Origin: Polyangiaceae bacterium
Lineage (GTDB): Bacteria > Myxococcota_A > Polyangia > Polyangiales > Polyangiaceae
Length of the DNA stretch: 64,000 nucleotides
Direction of reading: 5' to 3'
NCBI GenBank assembly: GCA_020633205.1
Contig: JACKEB010000010.1
Location: forward strand, 744,001-808,000
A model generated the notes under the pieces. It made no database searches, was not told where the DNA came from, and saw only the letters and a program-made list of their open reading frames with translations. Within the stretch, counting starts at the first letter, position 1. Each line of letters opens with the position of its first letter. Positions 41,701-50,224 of the stretch are shown here, piece after piece. The position numbers and the translations under genes were made by a program.

Positions 41701-43496
41701 CACGCATACTCCGGGTCAATTGGGAAGCCCGCCATCAGGCAGGCTTGCTCGAAGGCCTTAGCCATCTTCATAGCGAAGTCGGGATCGTCGGCGCCGTCGA
41801 CGCCATGCACGTTGACGGTGAGTCCGTGGATCGTGAGGCCACCTGAGCCTCTGCCTCCCTTCGCTCCCGCTCCCGCTGGCCCGCCGTCTGCGCCCGATAC
41901 TGCCGCGGCAGCCAAGCTCTGCGCGCTCGAGACGACATCCGAGGCGCCATCGTCCATGCCGATCGCCATGCCTTCGCTGGTGTCGCGACCGACGCTCATC
42001 ATCACCCGTGACGGGCTGTGAGAGTCGAGCACGGCACGAGCTGCGGAAACGGCTCCGCTCGCGACCTTCTTTGCAGCGGCCACCACGTCGGTCAGTCCAT
42101 TCCCGATGCCCGTTGCCAGGCCGGTGATGAACTCCTTGCCGATGCTCACCCACGCAGCGAGCTTTTCCTTCGCTGAGTCGAGGGCGCTCGACACGCCGTC
42201 ACCCAGGGCAGCCCCGAGCGTCGACGCGGCATCCACGATATACCAAATCGCAGCACCGAGCAGAGCGAACGGCAGGAACGCGAGGAACACCGCTGCAGCC
42301 ACCAAGCCGAAGCCGATAACCAGCGCCGTCACGGTCGTTGCGGCGGCTATGGCTATGAGGGCGATCGGTACGAGGATGCCGTATAGCGCTGCCTTGATAG
42401 GTCCGGCGTTCGGGCCTTGCAGGGCTTCGCGGATCGCGTTCCTGACTTTCAGCACCGCAATCCCCGCCTTGAGCGCCCAGATGATGGCCTCCTTGAACAG
42501 CCAAACTACCTTGGGCGCGGCCGCGGCAGCACCAGTCAGCAAGGGTTGGAAGACCGCAGTAATCAGCGACTTGAGCGCCTTCCCGCTGGCGGTGTTCGAG
42601 TCGAACAGCTTCGTGATGCTCCGCAACCCCTTGAGAAACGGCTCCAGGTCGAGACCGCTGAACAGCTCGCCGATGCTTTCTTTGAGCCGCGTCATCTGCG
42701 CGCCGAAGCCGATCGCACTCTGCTTGGCTAGGTCGCCATACAGGCCGTTGGTTCGGTCGATCACTTTGTTGAATTGCTGCGCGGAATTCTTTGCGGCAGC
42801 CAACTGGGAAACGATCTTCCCGGTGTCCGCTCCGACGCTCGCCGCGTTGCTGACCGCTTGGAGTGCCTCCTCGAGCTGCGCGCCAGAGAGGCCAGCCGCG
42901 TGGAGCTGCTTCGCGTAGCCGAGGATCTCATCCCGGCCGATCGAAGTGCTCGCCGCAACCTTGCCTATCGCGCCTTGCAGGCTCGCTGCAGCGGCGCTCG
43001 AGCCGAGCATCGCGTCCAGCATGATGCGCTGACTGCGCGCCGCGTCCGAGCTGCTAATGGCGAACATCGTCAGCTTGGCGGCCGCTGCGACGAGTCCAAT
43101 CGCGAGGGCGCCGAGCACCGCCACGACGGCAGCGACGGCGCCGACTACGGCAGTCGCGCTCAAGTCGACTGCCCCCATGAGTTCGTCTAGGAAGCTGAGC
43201 TTCTCCGTTGGGGGCTCAATCTTGCCAAACTCTCCGCCGAGCTCGGTGTATCGCGCGGTGGCTTGGGCGATGGACTTCTTGTGCACGTCCAGCTGATCGC
43301 TCAGCTTGCGAAAGGCTGCGTTGCTTTGGTCGAGCCCGCCTTTCTTCATCGCCGTGAGTGCGGCTTGCATCCGCGTGGTTTCGGCCGTCGTTTCCAGGAT
43401 CGACTGGCGCAGCGCCTGAAGTGCTGACTCGGAGGCGTCTGCGTTGTCCTCGAGGTTGCCCGCCAGATTGAGGGTGAACGTTGCACTATCGGCCAT
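41700..43496 (-). CDS. Phage tail tape measure protein
   Basis: The 598 residues show a coiled N-terminus (ESALQALRQSILETTAETTRMQAAL), an Ala/Gly-rich hydrophobic centre with two to three potential membrane segments (AVVGAVAAVVAVLGALAIGL; LVPIALIAIAAATTVTALVIGFGL) and the tape-measure signature LDSHSPSRVMMSVGRDTSEGMAIGM. Tape measure proteins set tail length and help DNA pass into the cell. It is short compared with the 700-1500 residues usual, so a tail shorter than about 100 nm would be expected. It lies in a run of co-oriented genes. Confidence 0.88.
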   Translation of the reverse strand: MADSATFTLNLAGNLEDNADASESALQALRQSILETTAETTRMQAALTAMKKGGLDQSNAAFRKLSDQLDVHKKSIAQATARYTELGGEFGKIEPPTEKLSFLDELMGAVDLSATAVVGAVAAVVAVLGALAIGLVAAAAKLTMFAISSSDAARSQRIMLDAMLGSSAAAASLQGAIGKVAASTSIGRDEILGYAKQLHAAGLSGAQLEEALQAVSNAASVGADTGKIVSQLAAAKNSAQQFNKVIDRTNGLYGDLAKQSAIGFGAQMTRLKESIGELFSGLDLEPFLKGLRSITKLFDSNTASGKALKSLITAVFQPLLTGAAAAAPKVVWLFKEAIIWALKAGIAVLKVRNAIREALQGPNAGPIKAALYGILVPIALIAIAAATTVTALVIGFGLVAAAVFLAFLPFALLGAAIWYIVDAASTLGAALGDGVSSALDSAKEKLAAWVSIGKEFITGLATGIGNGLTDVVAAAKKVASGAVSAARAVLDSHSPSRVMMSVGRDTSEGMAIGMDDGASDVVSSAQSLAAAAVSGADGGPAGAGAKGGRGSGGLTIHGLTVNVHGVDGADDPDFAMKMAKAFEQACLMAGFPIDPEYA

Positions 43497-43498
43497 AT

Positions 43499-43900
43499 TT
43501 ACGCCTGACCTTTCTTTTCCGTGCGGTATACTTCAAAGTCGCCAGAGAGCCGCCGCGCGGCTCCGGACTTGAGGCCGGCGATGATCTCACGCTGGCCAGC
43601 GATGATGCGGCCGCGGATCCAGTCTCGGACGGCTTCGGGCGAGTCTTGCTCCAGTGACTGCGCGAACAGCACGAGCATCTGGCGGATCGCGCGCCCGGTT
43701 TGAGTCTTCGGATTCAGCAGGCGCAGCGCGCGGAATAGACCGCGGCGCACCTCGGGTCGCTCGAACAGCGGACGCATATCCGCGAGGTACGCTTTGGCTT
43801 GCCACTCGATAAGCGCGAGCGACACCGCCGGTTTGGGGCGGGGCCCGGGGAACGGGATGACCGTCCCCCGAGCTTGCTGGGCTTTTTTTCCGCGAGGCAT
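43499..43900 (-). CDS. Tail-module protein upstream of tape measure
   Basis: Start at the ATG 43900, 133 residues, basic. Mostly helical (LIEWQAKAYLADMRPLFERPEVRRGLFRALRLL; GRAIRQMLVLFAQSLEQDSPEAVRDWIRGRII). Its place directly before the tape measure gene fits a tail assembly chaperone, but no frameshift site was found and there is no sequence motif to confirm this. It follows the 235-residue gene by one base. Confidence 0.55.
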   Translation of the reverse strand: MPRGKKAQQARGTVIPFPGPRPKPAVSLALIEWQAKAYLADMRPLFERPEVRRGLFRALRLLNPKTQTGRAIRQMLVLFAQSLEQDSPEAVRDWIRGRIIAGQREIIAGLKSGAARRLSGDFEVYRTEKKGQA

Positions 43901-43901
43901 A

Positions 43902-44609
43902 TCAGAACGCCACGTAGTCGCAGACCATGCGACGGCGCCAGGCATAGGTGGGGTTTTCGATGGGCGCTAGGCCGCGGTTCACGTTGCGAAGCACGCGTTC
44001 CATGACGTGGAGTGCATCGTCGATCCTCACCGGGTCGCCCGCATCGAGCGCAGCCATGAGGTCATACGCACTCACGTTCGCGAGTCCGTGGGCGTAGTCG
44101 CTCTGCTTGGCAGGACCGTTCTTGAGCAACATCGCTTCTGCGAGGCGATAGGTGTACAGGGTCTGCGGCAGCTCGTGGCCCGTCATGTAGACCGACGCTT
44201 CCTTGAGCTTCGGGTGGTACTCCGCGAGGCGCTCTAGCCAGTGGCGCTTGCCATCCTGAAGCCAGCCGAGGAGCTGCGGCACGATGAACACCGAGAAAGC
44301 GTCAGACAGTCGCTGTGCGCGGGCTTCGTTGATCCGCTGGTGTTTGGCGCTCAGCTCCTCGAAGGCGGCCCTGTGGCGGGCGTTTTCGTCTTCGATCTGG
44401 CGGTTGAGCTCCGCTTCGCGGTTCCGCATCGTGTCACCGGCGGGGTACGGCAGCTTTGAAAGCGTCTCCTTCAAGGGCTTGACCCGCTTCACGTGTTCCA
44501 CCGTGAGCGCGTGACGCTCTGCGGTCTGCTGTTCGTCGACCTCGCGCCCGGTGGGGCCCTCGAGCTTGAGTTCAAACGTTGGTGTCTTTTTGGGTAGGAT
44601 GTTCCACAT
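43902..44609 (-). CDS. Element protein of the tail-gene run, unknown
   Basis: The ATG at 44609 (AAGGA upstream) gives 235 residues; the upstream 150 residues of the open frame are Arg/Pro-rich and not real. The sequence is helical and charged: ERHALTVEHVKRVKPLKETLSKL, EAELNRQIEDENARHRAAFEELSAKHQRINEARAQRL, then RHWLERLAEYHPKLKEASVYMTGHELPQTLYTYRLAEAMLL. Possibly a tail or scaffold component from position. No family recognised. Confidence 0.6.
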   Translation of the reverse strand: MWNILPKKTPTFELKLEGPTGREVDEQQTAERHALTVEHVKRVKPLKETLSKLPYPAGDTMRNREAELNRQIEDENARHRAAFEELSAKHQRINEARAQRLSDAFSVFIVPQLLGWLQDGKRHWLERLAEYHPKLKEASVYMTGHELPQTLYTYRLAEAMLLKNGPAKQSDYAHGLANVSAYDLMAALDAGDPVRIDDALHVMERVLRNVNRGLAPIENPTYAWRRRMVCDYVAF

Positions 44610-44623
44610 CGTCGTTTTCCTTT

Positions 44624-45211
44624 TCAGCCGACACCGCGCGCGATCCGCGGGGCGTTGGGTAGATTGATCGGGTAGATGATGGCGCCCTGGCTCCGCATGG
44701 ATTCGATCTGGGCAACGTGTAGCCGACGATCGACATAGAACTGCCCGTGGTGGTGAACCTGGCAGCGGACAACGCCGATGCCCCAACCGGCATCCCGAAT
44801 CACGGTGCGCTCCACCTCGGAACTCAGCGTGAACGGCATGCGCGAACGCAGCTGCGTCTGGCGCCGACTCTCGTCCTTGCTTTCCGCCTGGATCTGCTCG
44901 GCGCGCTCCTTCGCGTCGTAAGCGTTGGTGTAGTGGTAGCGCTCGCCCCCGAGCAACGTCTTCAGCGTGTCGAGGCTGGTGCTCGGGTGCTTCTCGATGA
45001 ACAGCTTGAACGCTCGATGGTCGGCGGCCTTGAGCGGCGTCGCTTCGATGCAAGCCAGCAGTGCCTGGCGCTGCGGGTTGCTGCGTGGCTTTGCAGTGGG
45101 CTTCGGCTTGGTCTTCGCCTTTGGCGCTGGCTTCGAGGCGCGAGGCGCAGCTCGCGCGGCGTCACGGCGGAGGTTCGCAAGTGCTTTGGAGTCGATCAGT
45201 ACGTTGGGCAT
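44624..45211 (-). CDS. Element protein of the tail-gene run, unknown
   Basis: The ATG at 45211 has AAGGA seven bases upstream and is preferred to the ATG at 45232. A basic Ala/Pro/Lys N-terminal region (ARAAPRASKPAPKAKTKPKPTAKPR) may be disordered or DNA-binding. The C-terminal part is mixed alpha/beta (TVIRDAGWGIGVVRCQVHHHGQFYVDRRLHVAQIESM). The gene sits between the HTH gene and the 235-residue gene with short gaps. No function is assigned. Confidence 0.6.
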   Translation of the reverse strand: MPNVLIDSKALANLRRDAARAAPRASKPAPKAKTKPKPTAKPRSNPQRQALLACIEATPLKAADHRAFKLFIEKHPSTSLDTLKTLLGGERYHYTNAYDAKERAEQIQAESKDESRRQTQLRSRMPFTLSSEVERTVIRDAGWGIGVVRCQVHHHGQFYVDRRLHVAQIESMRSQGAIIYPINLPNAPRIARGVG

Positions 45212-45241
45212 TGGTCTGTCCTTCTGCGCCATGGGGGCGCG

Positions 45242-45817
45242 CTAGTTGGTCATGGAGTCCCGGCTTCGGCCGCGTCGGCTTCGGCGGGGTGAGGGTTGGC
45301 GTTGGGGGCGCGCTGGCTTGGGAGACTCGGCGGGCCCAGCCTCATCGGCTGCGATCTGCTGGAGCGCGTCTCGGATCTGCCGCAGACGCTTCACTGAGCG
45401 GGCAGGACGCTCGTCGTTGGCAACGAAGTCGGCGATCCCGCCAATGGCGTCTGCCAGCCGGCGGTGCCGCTCCGCCGGGGTCGCTGCCCGGTCGGTGGCC
45501 TTGAGCATCTCAAGAACGGCCAACCCAGGCGGGTCTGTGGGGGGCGCGGTCGCTTCGGTGCCGTCGGGAACGATCCAACCATCCTTGTCCCGCTTCGCCG
45601 CGGTCGCGGGCAGCTCCCAGTACTCAACCGGGATGCCGAACTCGTCCCGGATGCGGATCCGGCTTGATTCAAGGGGTTTCCGCCTACCAGTTCGCCAGTG
45701 CCCGACGGCCCGATCGCAGCTCATACCGAGCCGCTGAGCGACGCGCTTGACGGGCAATCCAGTTCTACGGAGCGCTATGGATCCGGCCGATCGCTCTAAT
45801 TTTGCGGTACGTGTCAT
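45242..45817 (-). CDS. Helix-turn-helix element protein
   Basis: An N-terminal helix-turn-helix GSIALRRTGLPVKRVAQRLGMSCDRAVGHWRTGRRKP (residues about 11-48) resembles Cro/C1 or XRE-like DNA-binding domains. The remainder is linker (DGTEATAPPTDPP) and charged helices. It opens the leftward run that contains the tail genes, so it may be their regulator, or a small-terminase-like DNA-binding subunit. ATG at 45817; GGAG upstream is loose (10 bases). Confidence 0.6.
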   Translation of the reverse strand: MTRTAKLERSAGSIALRRTGLPVKRVAQRLGMSCDRAVGHWRTGRRKPLESSRIRIRDEFGIPVEYWELPATAAKRDKDGWIVPDGTEATAPPTDPPGLAVLEMLKATDRAATPAERHRRLADAIGGIADFVANDERPARSVKRLRQIRDALQQIAADEAGPAESPKPARPQRQPSPRRSRRGRSRDSMTN

Positions 45818-46125
45818 TGGGTTACGATCTCCAAATCAGCAGAAAACAAGGGGGTTTGTGTCGCAGCGCTGTAGTCGGCTGGTATTACTCCACCAAATGT
45901 CATTGGCATTGTGCGGGGCGCTGAACCTGCTTAACCCGTGAATATCCTGGAAGTTTTCGCGAGGGATTGTGGTGTAGTGGTGGTGCGTAGTTTTTTCCAC
46001 CGGGAAAATAACCCTAGGCAAATTCAGGCCTCCTCCGGCACAGCGGACACCTCCAACTGTTACCCGGCCCCCTATGCCCCCACATGTAGGCACGCTATCG
46101 GTTCCGAGAGGCAACGCGCCACGCA
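45818..46125. other. Intergenic region, probable late promoter
   Basis: This 308-base gap is the longest without a gene on the leftward strand in the replication-to-tail part of the element and is AT-richer than its surroundings. It should hold the promoter of the tail-gene run. A GGATATTCAC stretch on the leftward strand near 45943-45950 could serve as a -10, but no -35 is convincing. I see no hairpin or RNA gene of note. Confidence 0.4.
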
Positions 46126-46620
46126 TCACGCTCCACGCCACCCCACCCTCTCAGCGAAGATGAGCAAGTCCCTGTCAGCCTGAGACACCCTGAGCCGCGC
46201 CTCCTGCGCTGACTCGCGCCCGGCACGGATGCTTGCCCCTGCCGCTGCCTGGCGCTGGCGCACGGCTTCGAGCGCTGCGTTGATGTCTGCTTCGAGCTGA
46301 GCGGCCGCGCGCTGAGCGTCCTCGTGCGTGGCTTTGGTCGAGACCAGCCCGGCCTGGCCCAGCATTGCCGAACCACGCCAGCCGTGCGGCCCAGGGTTCA
46401 CCCGCACGGCCGGCTGAGGCGGAGGATGCCCCACGTGGTCCTGCGTCCAGCCATAGCCGGTGGGGTCACGCTTGAGCCTGAGCGGCCCGCAGACGAGCTC
46501 GCCGGGTTCCACGGGCTTGGACTCGTCGGCGGCGCTGGTCGCCTCTCTCAGGTCAACCTCAGCAGACTGAGCGGGTGCCTCGGCTACCACGTCCGCGGCC
46601 TTCGACTTCTTGGGGCTCAT
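46126..46620 (-). CDS. Element protein of unknown function
   Basis: The 164 residues begin MSPKKSKAADVVAEAPAQSAEVDL. A central Gly/Pro-rich stretch (YGWTQDHVGHPPPQPAVRVNPGPHGWRG) and a C-terminal helix (RAAAQLEADINAALEAVRQRQAAAGASIRAG) follow. No family recognised. The ATG overlaps the stop of the 43-residue gene upstream (ATGA). Last gene of the replication operon before the promoter gap. Confidence 0.6.
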   Translation of the reverse strand: MSPKKSKAADVVAEAPAQSAEVDLREATSAADESKPVEPGELVCGPLRLKRDPTGYGWTQDHVGHPPPQPAVRVNPGPHGWRGSAMLGQAGLVSTKATHEDAQRAAAQLEADINAALEAVRQRQAAAGASIRAGRESAQEARLRVSQADRDLLIFAERVGWRGA

Positions 46621-46748
46621 GCCGCACCCCCGAGGAACGGCGGGAGCCCATCGTCGCGTTCGTCACGCTCATCGCGCTCCTGAGGTTCGGGAGCTGGTGG
46701 CGCTGGCTGAGGTGCGGGTGCGGGGTTCGGGGTGTTGTCGTAGTTCAT
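46617..46748 (-). CDS. Very small proline-rich protein (43 aa)
   Basis: The ATG at 46748 has AAGGA five bases upstream. The peptide is mostly Pro/Ala then Asp/Glu/Arg (PAPAPQPAPPAPEP, ERDERDERDD). The ribosome site and the ATGA overlap with the next gene support translation. Probably disordered; function unknown. Confidence 0.6.
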   Translation of the reverse strand: MNYDNTPNPAPAPQPAPPAPEPQERDERDERDDGLPPFLGGAA

Positions 46749-46776
46749 GCTGGTCCTTGCTGGCGCTGAGCGCCGG

Positions 46777-47520
46777 TTAGCCGCGTCCCTCGCGGCTGAG
46801 GTCGAAGTAGTCGCCACCGTCTCCAGCCTGGAGAACGCGGCGCACGAGGGCGGGCGAGTAGCGCCGCACGAACGCGTCGTAGGTGAGCCCACTGGTGATC
46901 ACGGTGGGTCGGCCCTCGCGGTATCGTTCGTCGACGTACCGCATCACGATCGGGATGCCGTACTCGGGCTGAAACCCCATCTCATCGATCACGGCGAGGT
47001 TGCTTGAGCGGAGGCTCCTCAGGCGCTTCGGCAGCTCGGTCCCGAGCTTGTGGGTCCGGTGAGCCTCAAGGATGTCCGCCTCCGTGGTGAACATGAAGTC
47101 CCAGTACACGCGCTCACCACCATCACGAGCTTGCTGCTTGAGGCGCTCAGCTTCCGCGCGGAGCCTGGCGACGATGCTGGTGGTTTTCCCGCAGCCGGTC
47201 TCGCCGAACAGCATGAGCGAACTCCGGCAGTTCCAAGCAGCAACCACCTCACGAATCTTCGGGTGGACCTGACGCACCCACTCGGCGTTCTCGGGCGTCG
47301 CAAAGCGGAAGCTCGGTAGGGCGTCGGTGTATTCGTCGAATCGCTTGGTGAAGCGTTCAACTTCGGCCAGGCGCATCCGTTCGTTGTCGGCTCGCTCCCA
47401 GCACGCCCGGCAACCGATGTGCTTTGGCTCCGGCACGGTGCCGCAGACGGGGCAGCCACCATCGACTAGCGACGCGACCCACGCCGCGTGGCGCTCCTCG
47501 CGATTCGCGGGGTCAGCCAT
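46777..47520 (-). CDS. DnaC/IstB-like AAA+ ATPase (helicase loader type)
   Basis: Walker A is LFGETGCGKTT and Walker B is NLAVIDEMGF, with IVMRYVDERYREGRPTVITSGLTYDAFVRRYSPALVRRVL (sensor I and arginine-finger region) following, as in DnaC and phage helicase loaders. An N-terminal Cys set (CPVCGTVPEPKHIGCRACWE) forms a zinc ribbon, common in IstB/DnaC-like phage proteins. The ATG at 47520 overlaps the end of the O-like gene by 8 bases. This arrangement parallels the O-P genes of lambda. Confidence 0.87.
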   Translation of the reverse strand: MADPANREERHAAWVASLVDGGCPVCGTVPEPKHIGCRACWERADNERMRLAEVERFTKRFDEYTDALPSFRFATPENAEWVRQVHPKIREVVAAWNCRSSLMLFGETGCGKTTSIVARLRAEAERLKQQARDGGERVYWDFMFTTEADILEAHRTHKLGTELPKRLRSLRSSNLAVIDEMGFQPEYGIPIVMRYVDERYREGRPTVITSGLTYDAFVRRYSPALVRRVLQAGDGGDYFDLSREGRG

Positions 47521-48682
47521 TCGTCCAGCCCCCCTCAGCGAAGTCACTCAGCGGACGCCCGTCGGGCTGCGGGTTCGCGGGGCTACGCTTGTGCAACCGG
47601 AACTCTTGGCGCTCCCCGCCTTGCTGCACTCGAGGCACACGGCCCATGAACTTGTTCGGGTCCTTGGCGATGGTTTGGATTGAGCACTTGTCCTTGTGGA
47701 AACTGTCCGCGAAGGCTCCGGCAACGGCATCGCAGGCGCGCTCAGCTGCTCGCTCTGGGTTGCTCTCCACGCCGCACCTGATCAGCAGCTGCTTGATCGC
47801 GCGACCATCGTCGCCACCGAACGCAGGCTTGGTGCCTCGAGCGAGATCGAACTCCGCGAAGTACTTGTCTCGGACCTTGACGAACGCCTCCCGCACCTCG
47901 GGCGGATCGGGTCGCTCTGCCTTGGGACTCGCCGGAAGCTTCCCCTCGCTGGCGAACAGCTCCAGCGCGTAGGCACCGAAGATCCTCAAGGGCTCGCCGC
48001 TGGCCAGTGCTGCCGTCCAGTCCTTGCCGGTCTTCGCCTTGGCAGCGTCGAGGTAGGCGATCACCGCGTCGACGGTCCCGAGCTGCTTCAGAGCGTCGAG
48101 GATCGCTGCCTCGCGTTGTGGGGTCAGCTTGCGCTTGGTTCCCTGAGAGAGCTTTAACCAAACGAGGTCGGCATCTGAGAGCGCGAGTTGAGGTGCTTCG
48201 CTCCTCGGCTCGTCGCCTAGATCTTCAGTGGGTAGTTGTATGGGTAGTTCATTGGGTAGTTTGGGTGACTCTCTGTCACCACCCCGGTGACTGTCAGTCA
48301 CCACCCGTGGTGTCTCGTGGTCACCACCCTGGTGACTCTCTGTCACTAGGGGTGGTGACTCTCTGTCACTACCCTGGTGACTCTGGGGCACTGGCATCTC
48401 AGAGGCGCTACGGTGTTGAACCACGGTGTACACGCTCGGGATGTGTTGCTTCTCTGCTCGTTGTCGCGAGCATCGAATCCAGCCCTTCGACTCCAGGTCG
48501 GCGATCGCTCGGATGGCAGACCGACGGCTCATTCCGCAGTCGTCAGCAATGCGCTGCAACGATGGGTGTGCTCGCCCCTGTTCATTGGCTCTACTGGTCA
48601 GCATCACGATCACGATTCGCTCGTTGAGAGACAGGTCGGAGTCACGCACCGCGCGCAACATACCGAGCGGGTCGAACTTCAC
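47513..48682 (-). CDS. O-like replication initiator with winged-helix domain
   Basis: The N-terminal winged helix is LNERIVIVMLTSRANEQGRAHPSLQRIADDCGMSRRSAIRAIADLESKGWIRCS (residues about 19-73), as in phage replication O/DnaD-like proteins. Residues about 95-140 contain a 15-residue tandem repeat (SHQGSDRESPPLVTE, SHQGGDHETPRVVTD, SHRGGDRESP), encoded by the iteron array at 48264-48397. The C-terminal half is helical. The origin inside the initiator gene plus the loader gene downstream match the lambda O/P plan, though the sequences are not lambda's. Confidence 0.78.
   Translation of the reverse strand: MKFDPLGMLRAVRDSDLSLNERIVIVMLTSRANEQGRAHPSLQRIADDCGMSRRSAIRAIADLESKGWIRCSRQRAEKQHIPSVYTVVQHRSASEMPVPQSHQGSDRESPPLVTESHQGGDHETPRVVTDSHRGGDRESPKLPNELPIQLPTEDLGDEPRSEAPQLALSDADLVWLKLSQGTKRKLTPQREAAILDALKQLGTVDAVIAYLDAAKAKTGKDWTAALASGEPLRIFGAYALELFASEGKLPASPKAERPDPPEVREAFVKVRDKYFAEFDLARGTKPAFGGDDGRAIKQLLIRCGVESNPERAAERACDAVAGAFADSFHKDKCSIQTIAKDPNKFMGRVPRVQQGGERQEFRLHKRSPANPQPDGRPLSDFAEGGWTNG
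48264..48397. repeat. Six-unit palindromic iteron array, candidate origin of replication
   Basis: Units begin GGTGACT or GGTGTCT at 48264, 48286, 48309, 48331, 48354 and 48376, so the spacing alternates 22 and 23 bases. The better units carry GTGAC and GTCAC as inverted arms with CTCTCT-like bases between, usually followed by CACCACCC-like bases. Two units (45 bases) equal 15 codons, which explains the 15-residue protein repeat. The position inside the initiator gene suggests that the protein binds its own gene as an origin. Confidence 0.72.
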
Positions 48683-48975
48683 GCCGAGCGCCCCCGGTCG
48701 CAGGACACGTGCCAGGCTCCCTGGTCACGACTCCAAAAGATGTCCGAGCCGACTTGGATCGCGTCACCGCACACGACGCAGCGTGTGGAGCGACGGGCCA
48801 CGATCTCGCGGCGCGCTGGCTGTTTCCGTGCATCGGTCCGTAGCCCGGTTTCGCCCCTCGCCGCCTTGAGCAACGTATGCAGACCAGCCTCGCGGATGAA
48901 CTCCGATTGCTCGACCTGAGGCAGGCGCAGGAACAGCTGCGCCAGCTCTGCTGCGGTTAGGTCTGCGGCGTTCAT
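48679..48975 (-). CDS. Small element protein with zinc-binding Cys/His
   Basis: The ATG at 48975 has GGGGAGG four bases upstream. The 98 residues comprise an N-terminal helix (LTAAELAQLFLRLPQVEQSEFIREAGLHTLL), a basic stretch and CVVCGDAIQVGSDIFWSRDQGAWHVSC, two Cys pairs with a His, likely a zinc ribbon. Both ends overlap neighbouring genes by four bases (ATGA), so it is part of a tightly coupled operon. Function unknown. Confidence 0.7.
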   Translation of the reverse strand: MNAADLTAAELAQLFLRLPQVEQSEFIREAGLHTLLKAARGETGLRTDARKQPARREIVARRSTRCVVCGDAIQVGSDIFWSRDQGAWHVSCDRGRSA

Positions 48976-50048
48976 GCTGCCTCCCCGGTCATAACGGACA
49001 GCTCTGGCGTCAAGAACTCGCCGGTCTCGCACCAGTGCTTGAGCGCAGGCCCGTAGAGCCACTCCACGTCAGCACCAGTGCAGTCACATTTCCGTACGGC
49101 TTCCAGCAGGGCCAGCCGCTCGGGGTTCTGGTCGGGAGCTTCGGCGAGTTCAACCATGAAGTCGAACACCGCGAGGTAGGCGAAGGGGTGGTCGCTGAGG
49201 AGCTGCTTGACGAACGGCTCGGAGGCGATCCAGCCGCGGCAGTCGTCCTCGTCGGCGCCGTATGCGGTCTGCTTGTGTACCAGTCCCCAGGCGATGACAC
49301 CTGCGTACCTGCGCTCATCGTCACTCAGCGGCTCGGTGTACCGTGGGCGCTGAAGCGCACCCCATCGGTCAGAGTGAACGGGGTTGTAACCGTGGACCTC
49401 GGGTGTCCTGCTGGGCGGAGTCAGGTCGGGGACCTCGCCCGTCTGTCGCCAGTGATCGGCAACGTCGCTGAACAGCCACTCCAGGTCAGCCTCGGCGAGA
49501 TCCAACAACTGGAGAGGACCATCGCCAACCCTTCCCGCGCGCACCATCGAGGTGAAGAAGTCGTGGGCGTCGCCCTTCAGCCACGACAGGCCGCGTTCGA
49601 TGACTGGCCGCAGCTCGGCTGGTAGCTCGTCGTCATTGCGCCCGTGAGCGAGGATCTCCCAGGCGTGCTCAGCGTTCCACACGCGGCACGTTGGAGGCCG
49701 TCCACGCAGCTTGCGCTTCGGACGGGGCAGCGGTTCAGGACACTGCTGGCGGTTATCAACTTGGACGAGCGTCCACACGTCGGCAGCCCTGCCGCGCCCA
49801 TCGTCTCGGTACGTGTGCTCGCTCTCGACTTGGATCGGTGACCACTTGCGCTTGCGAAGCATTGCGAGCCGTCGCGACACCGAACGGGCTGAGATGCCGA
49901 TGGCCTCCCCGATCTCCGCCTGGCTTGCGGTGCCCTCGCCGTGCTCGCCGTTCTCATCGGCAAGGACCGCCATCGCCAAGAGCAACATCTTGACCGGCTC
50001 AGGAAGCTTAGACGACAGCACTGTCCGCTGAATCTCCAGCGTGGTCAT
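48972..50048 (-). CDS. Winged-helix protein, second replication-type gene
   Basis: The N-terminal part LPEPVKMLLLAMAVLADENGEHGEGTASQAEIGEAIGISARSVSRRLAMLRKRKWSPIQVE is a winged helix of the type seen in phage replication and GntR-like proteins. The rest (about 260 residues) has many acidic and aromatic residues with DLEWLFSDVADHWRQTGEVPDL and a similar ending (VEWLYGPALKHWCETGEFLTPEL); these two segments are related and suggest an internal duplication. Probably acts with the O-like protein in replication. It starts at the ATG 50048 overlapping the previous gene. Confidence 0.65.
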   Translation of the reverse strand: MTTLEIQRTVLSSKLPEPVKMLLLAMAVLADENGEHGEGTASQAEIGEAIGISARSVSRRLAMLRKRKWSPIQVESEHTYRDDGRGRAADVWTLVQVDNRQQCPEPLPRPKRKLRGRPPTCRVWNAEHAWEILAHGRNDDELPAELRPVIERGLSWLKGDAHDFFTSMVRAGRVGDGPLQLLDLAEADLEWLFSDVADHWRQTGEVPDLTPPSRTPEVHGYNPVHSDRWGALQRPRYTEPLSDDERRYAGVIAWGLVHKQTAYGADEDDCRGWIASEPFVKQLLSDHPFAYLAVFDFMVELAEAPDQNPERLALLEAVRKCDCTGADVEWLYGPALKHWCETGEFLTPELSVMTGEAA

Positions 50049-50224
50049 GACTGCCCCCGGCGCCGAAGCTCAAGACTCAGGACGCGCCGAAGCTCCACAG
50101 CCTCGAGCGACTCAGCGGGAGCCATCGAAAGCAACCATGAAGCGAGCTCAAGCGACGGACGTGGTTCTCTGAGGGTGCGCTCGACTTCAAGCCTCAGCTC
50201 ATGGGGGCTCATCGCGGCAGTCAT
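50045..50224 (-). CDS. Small element protein (59 aa)
   Basis: Sixty codons run from the ATG at 50224 to TGA at 50045, with both ends overlapping neighbours as ATGA. The peptide is helical and charged, starting MTAAMSPHELRLEVERTL and ending RRVLSLELRRRGQS. Leu-rich heptads suggest a small coiled coil. Support is the perfect operon geometry. Confidence 0.65.
   Translation of the reverse strand: MTAAMSPHELRLEVERTLREPRPSLELASWLLSMAPAESLEAVELRRVLSLELRRRGQS

Noticed and set aside
48264..48397. CRISPR-like array
   Set aside because: Repeats are adjacent without unique spacers, are palindromic and lie in a coding gene; there are no cas genes. They fit iterons.
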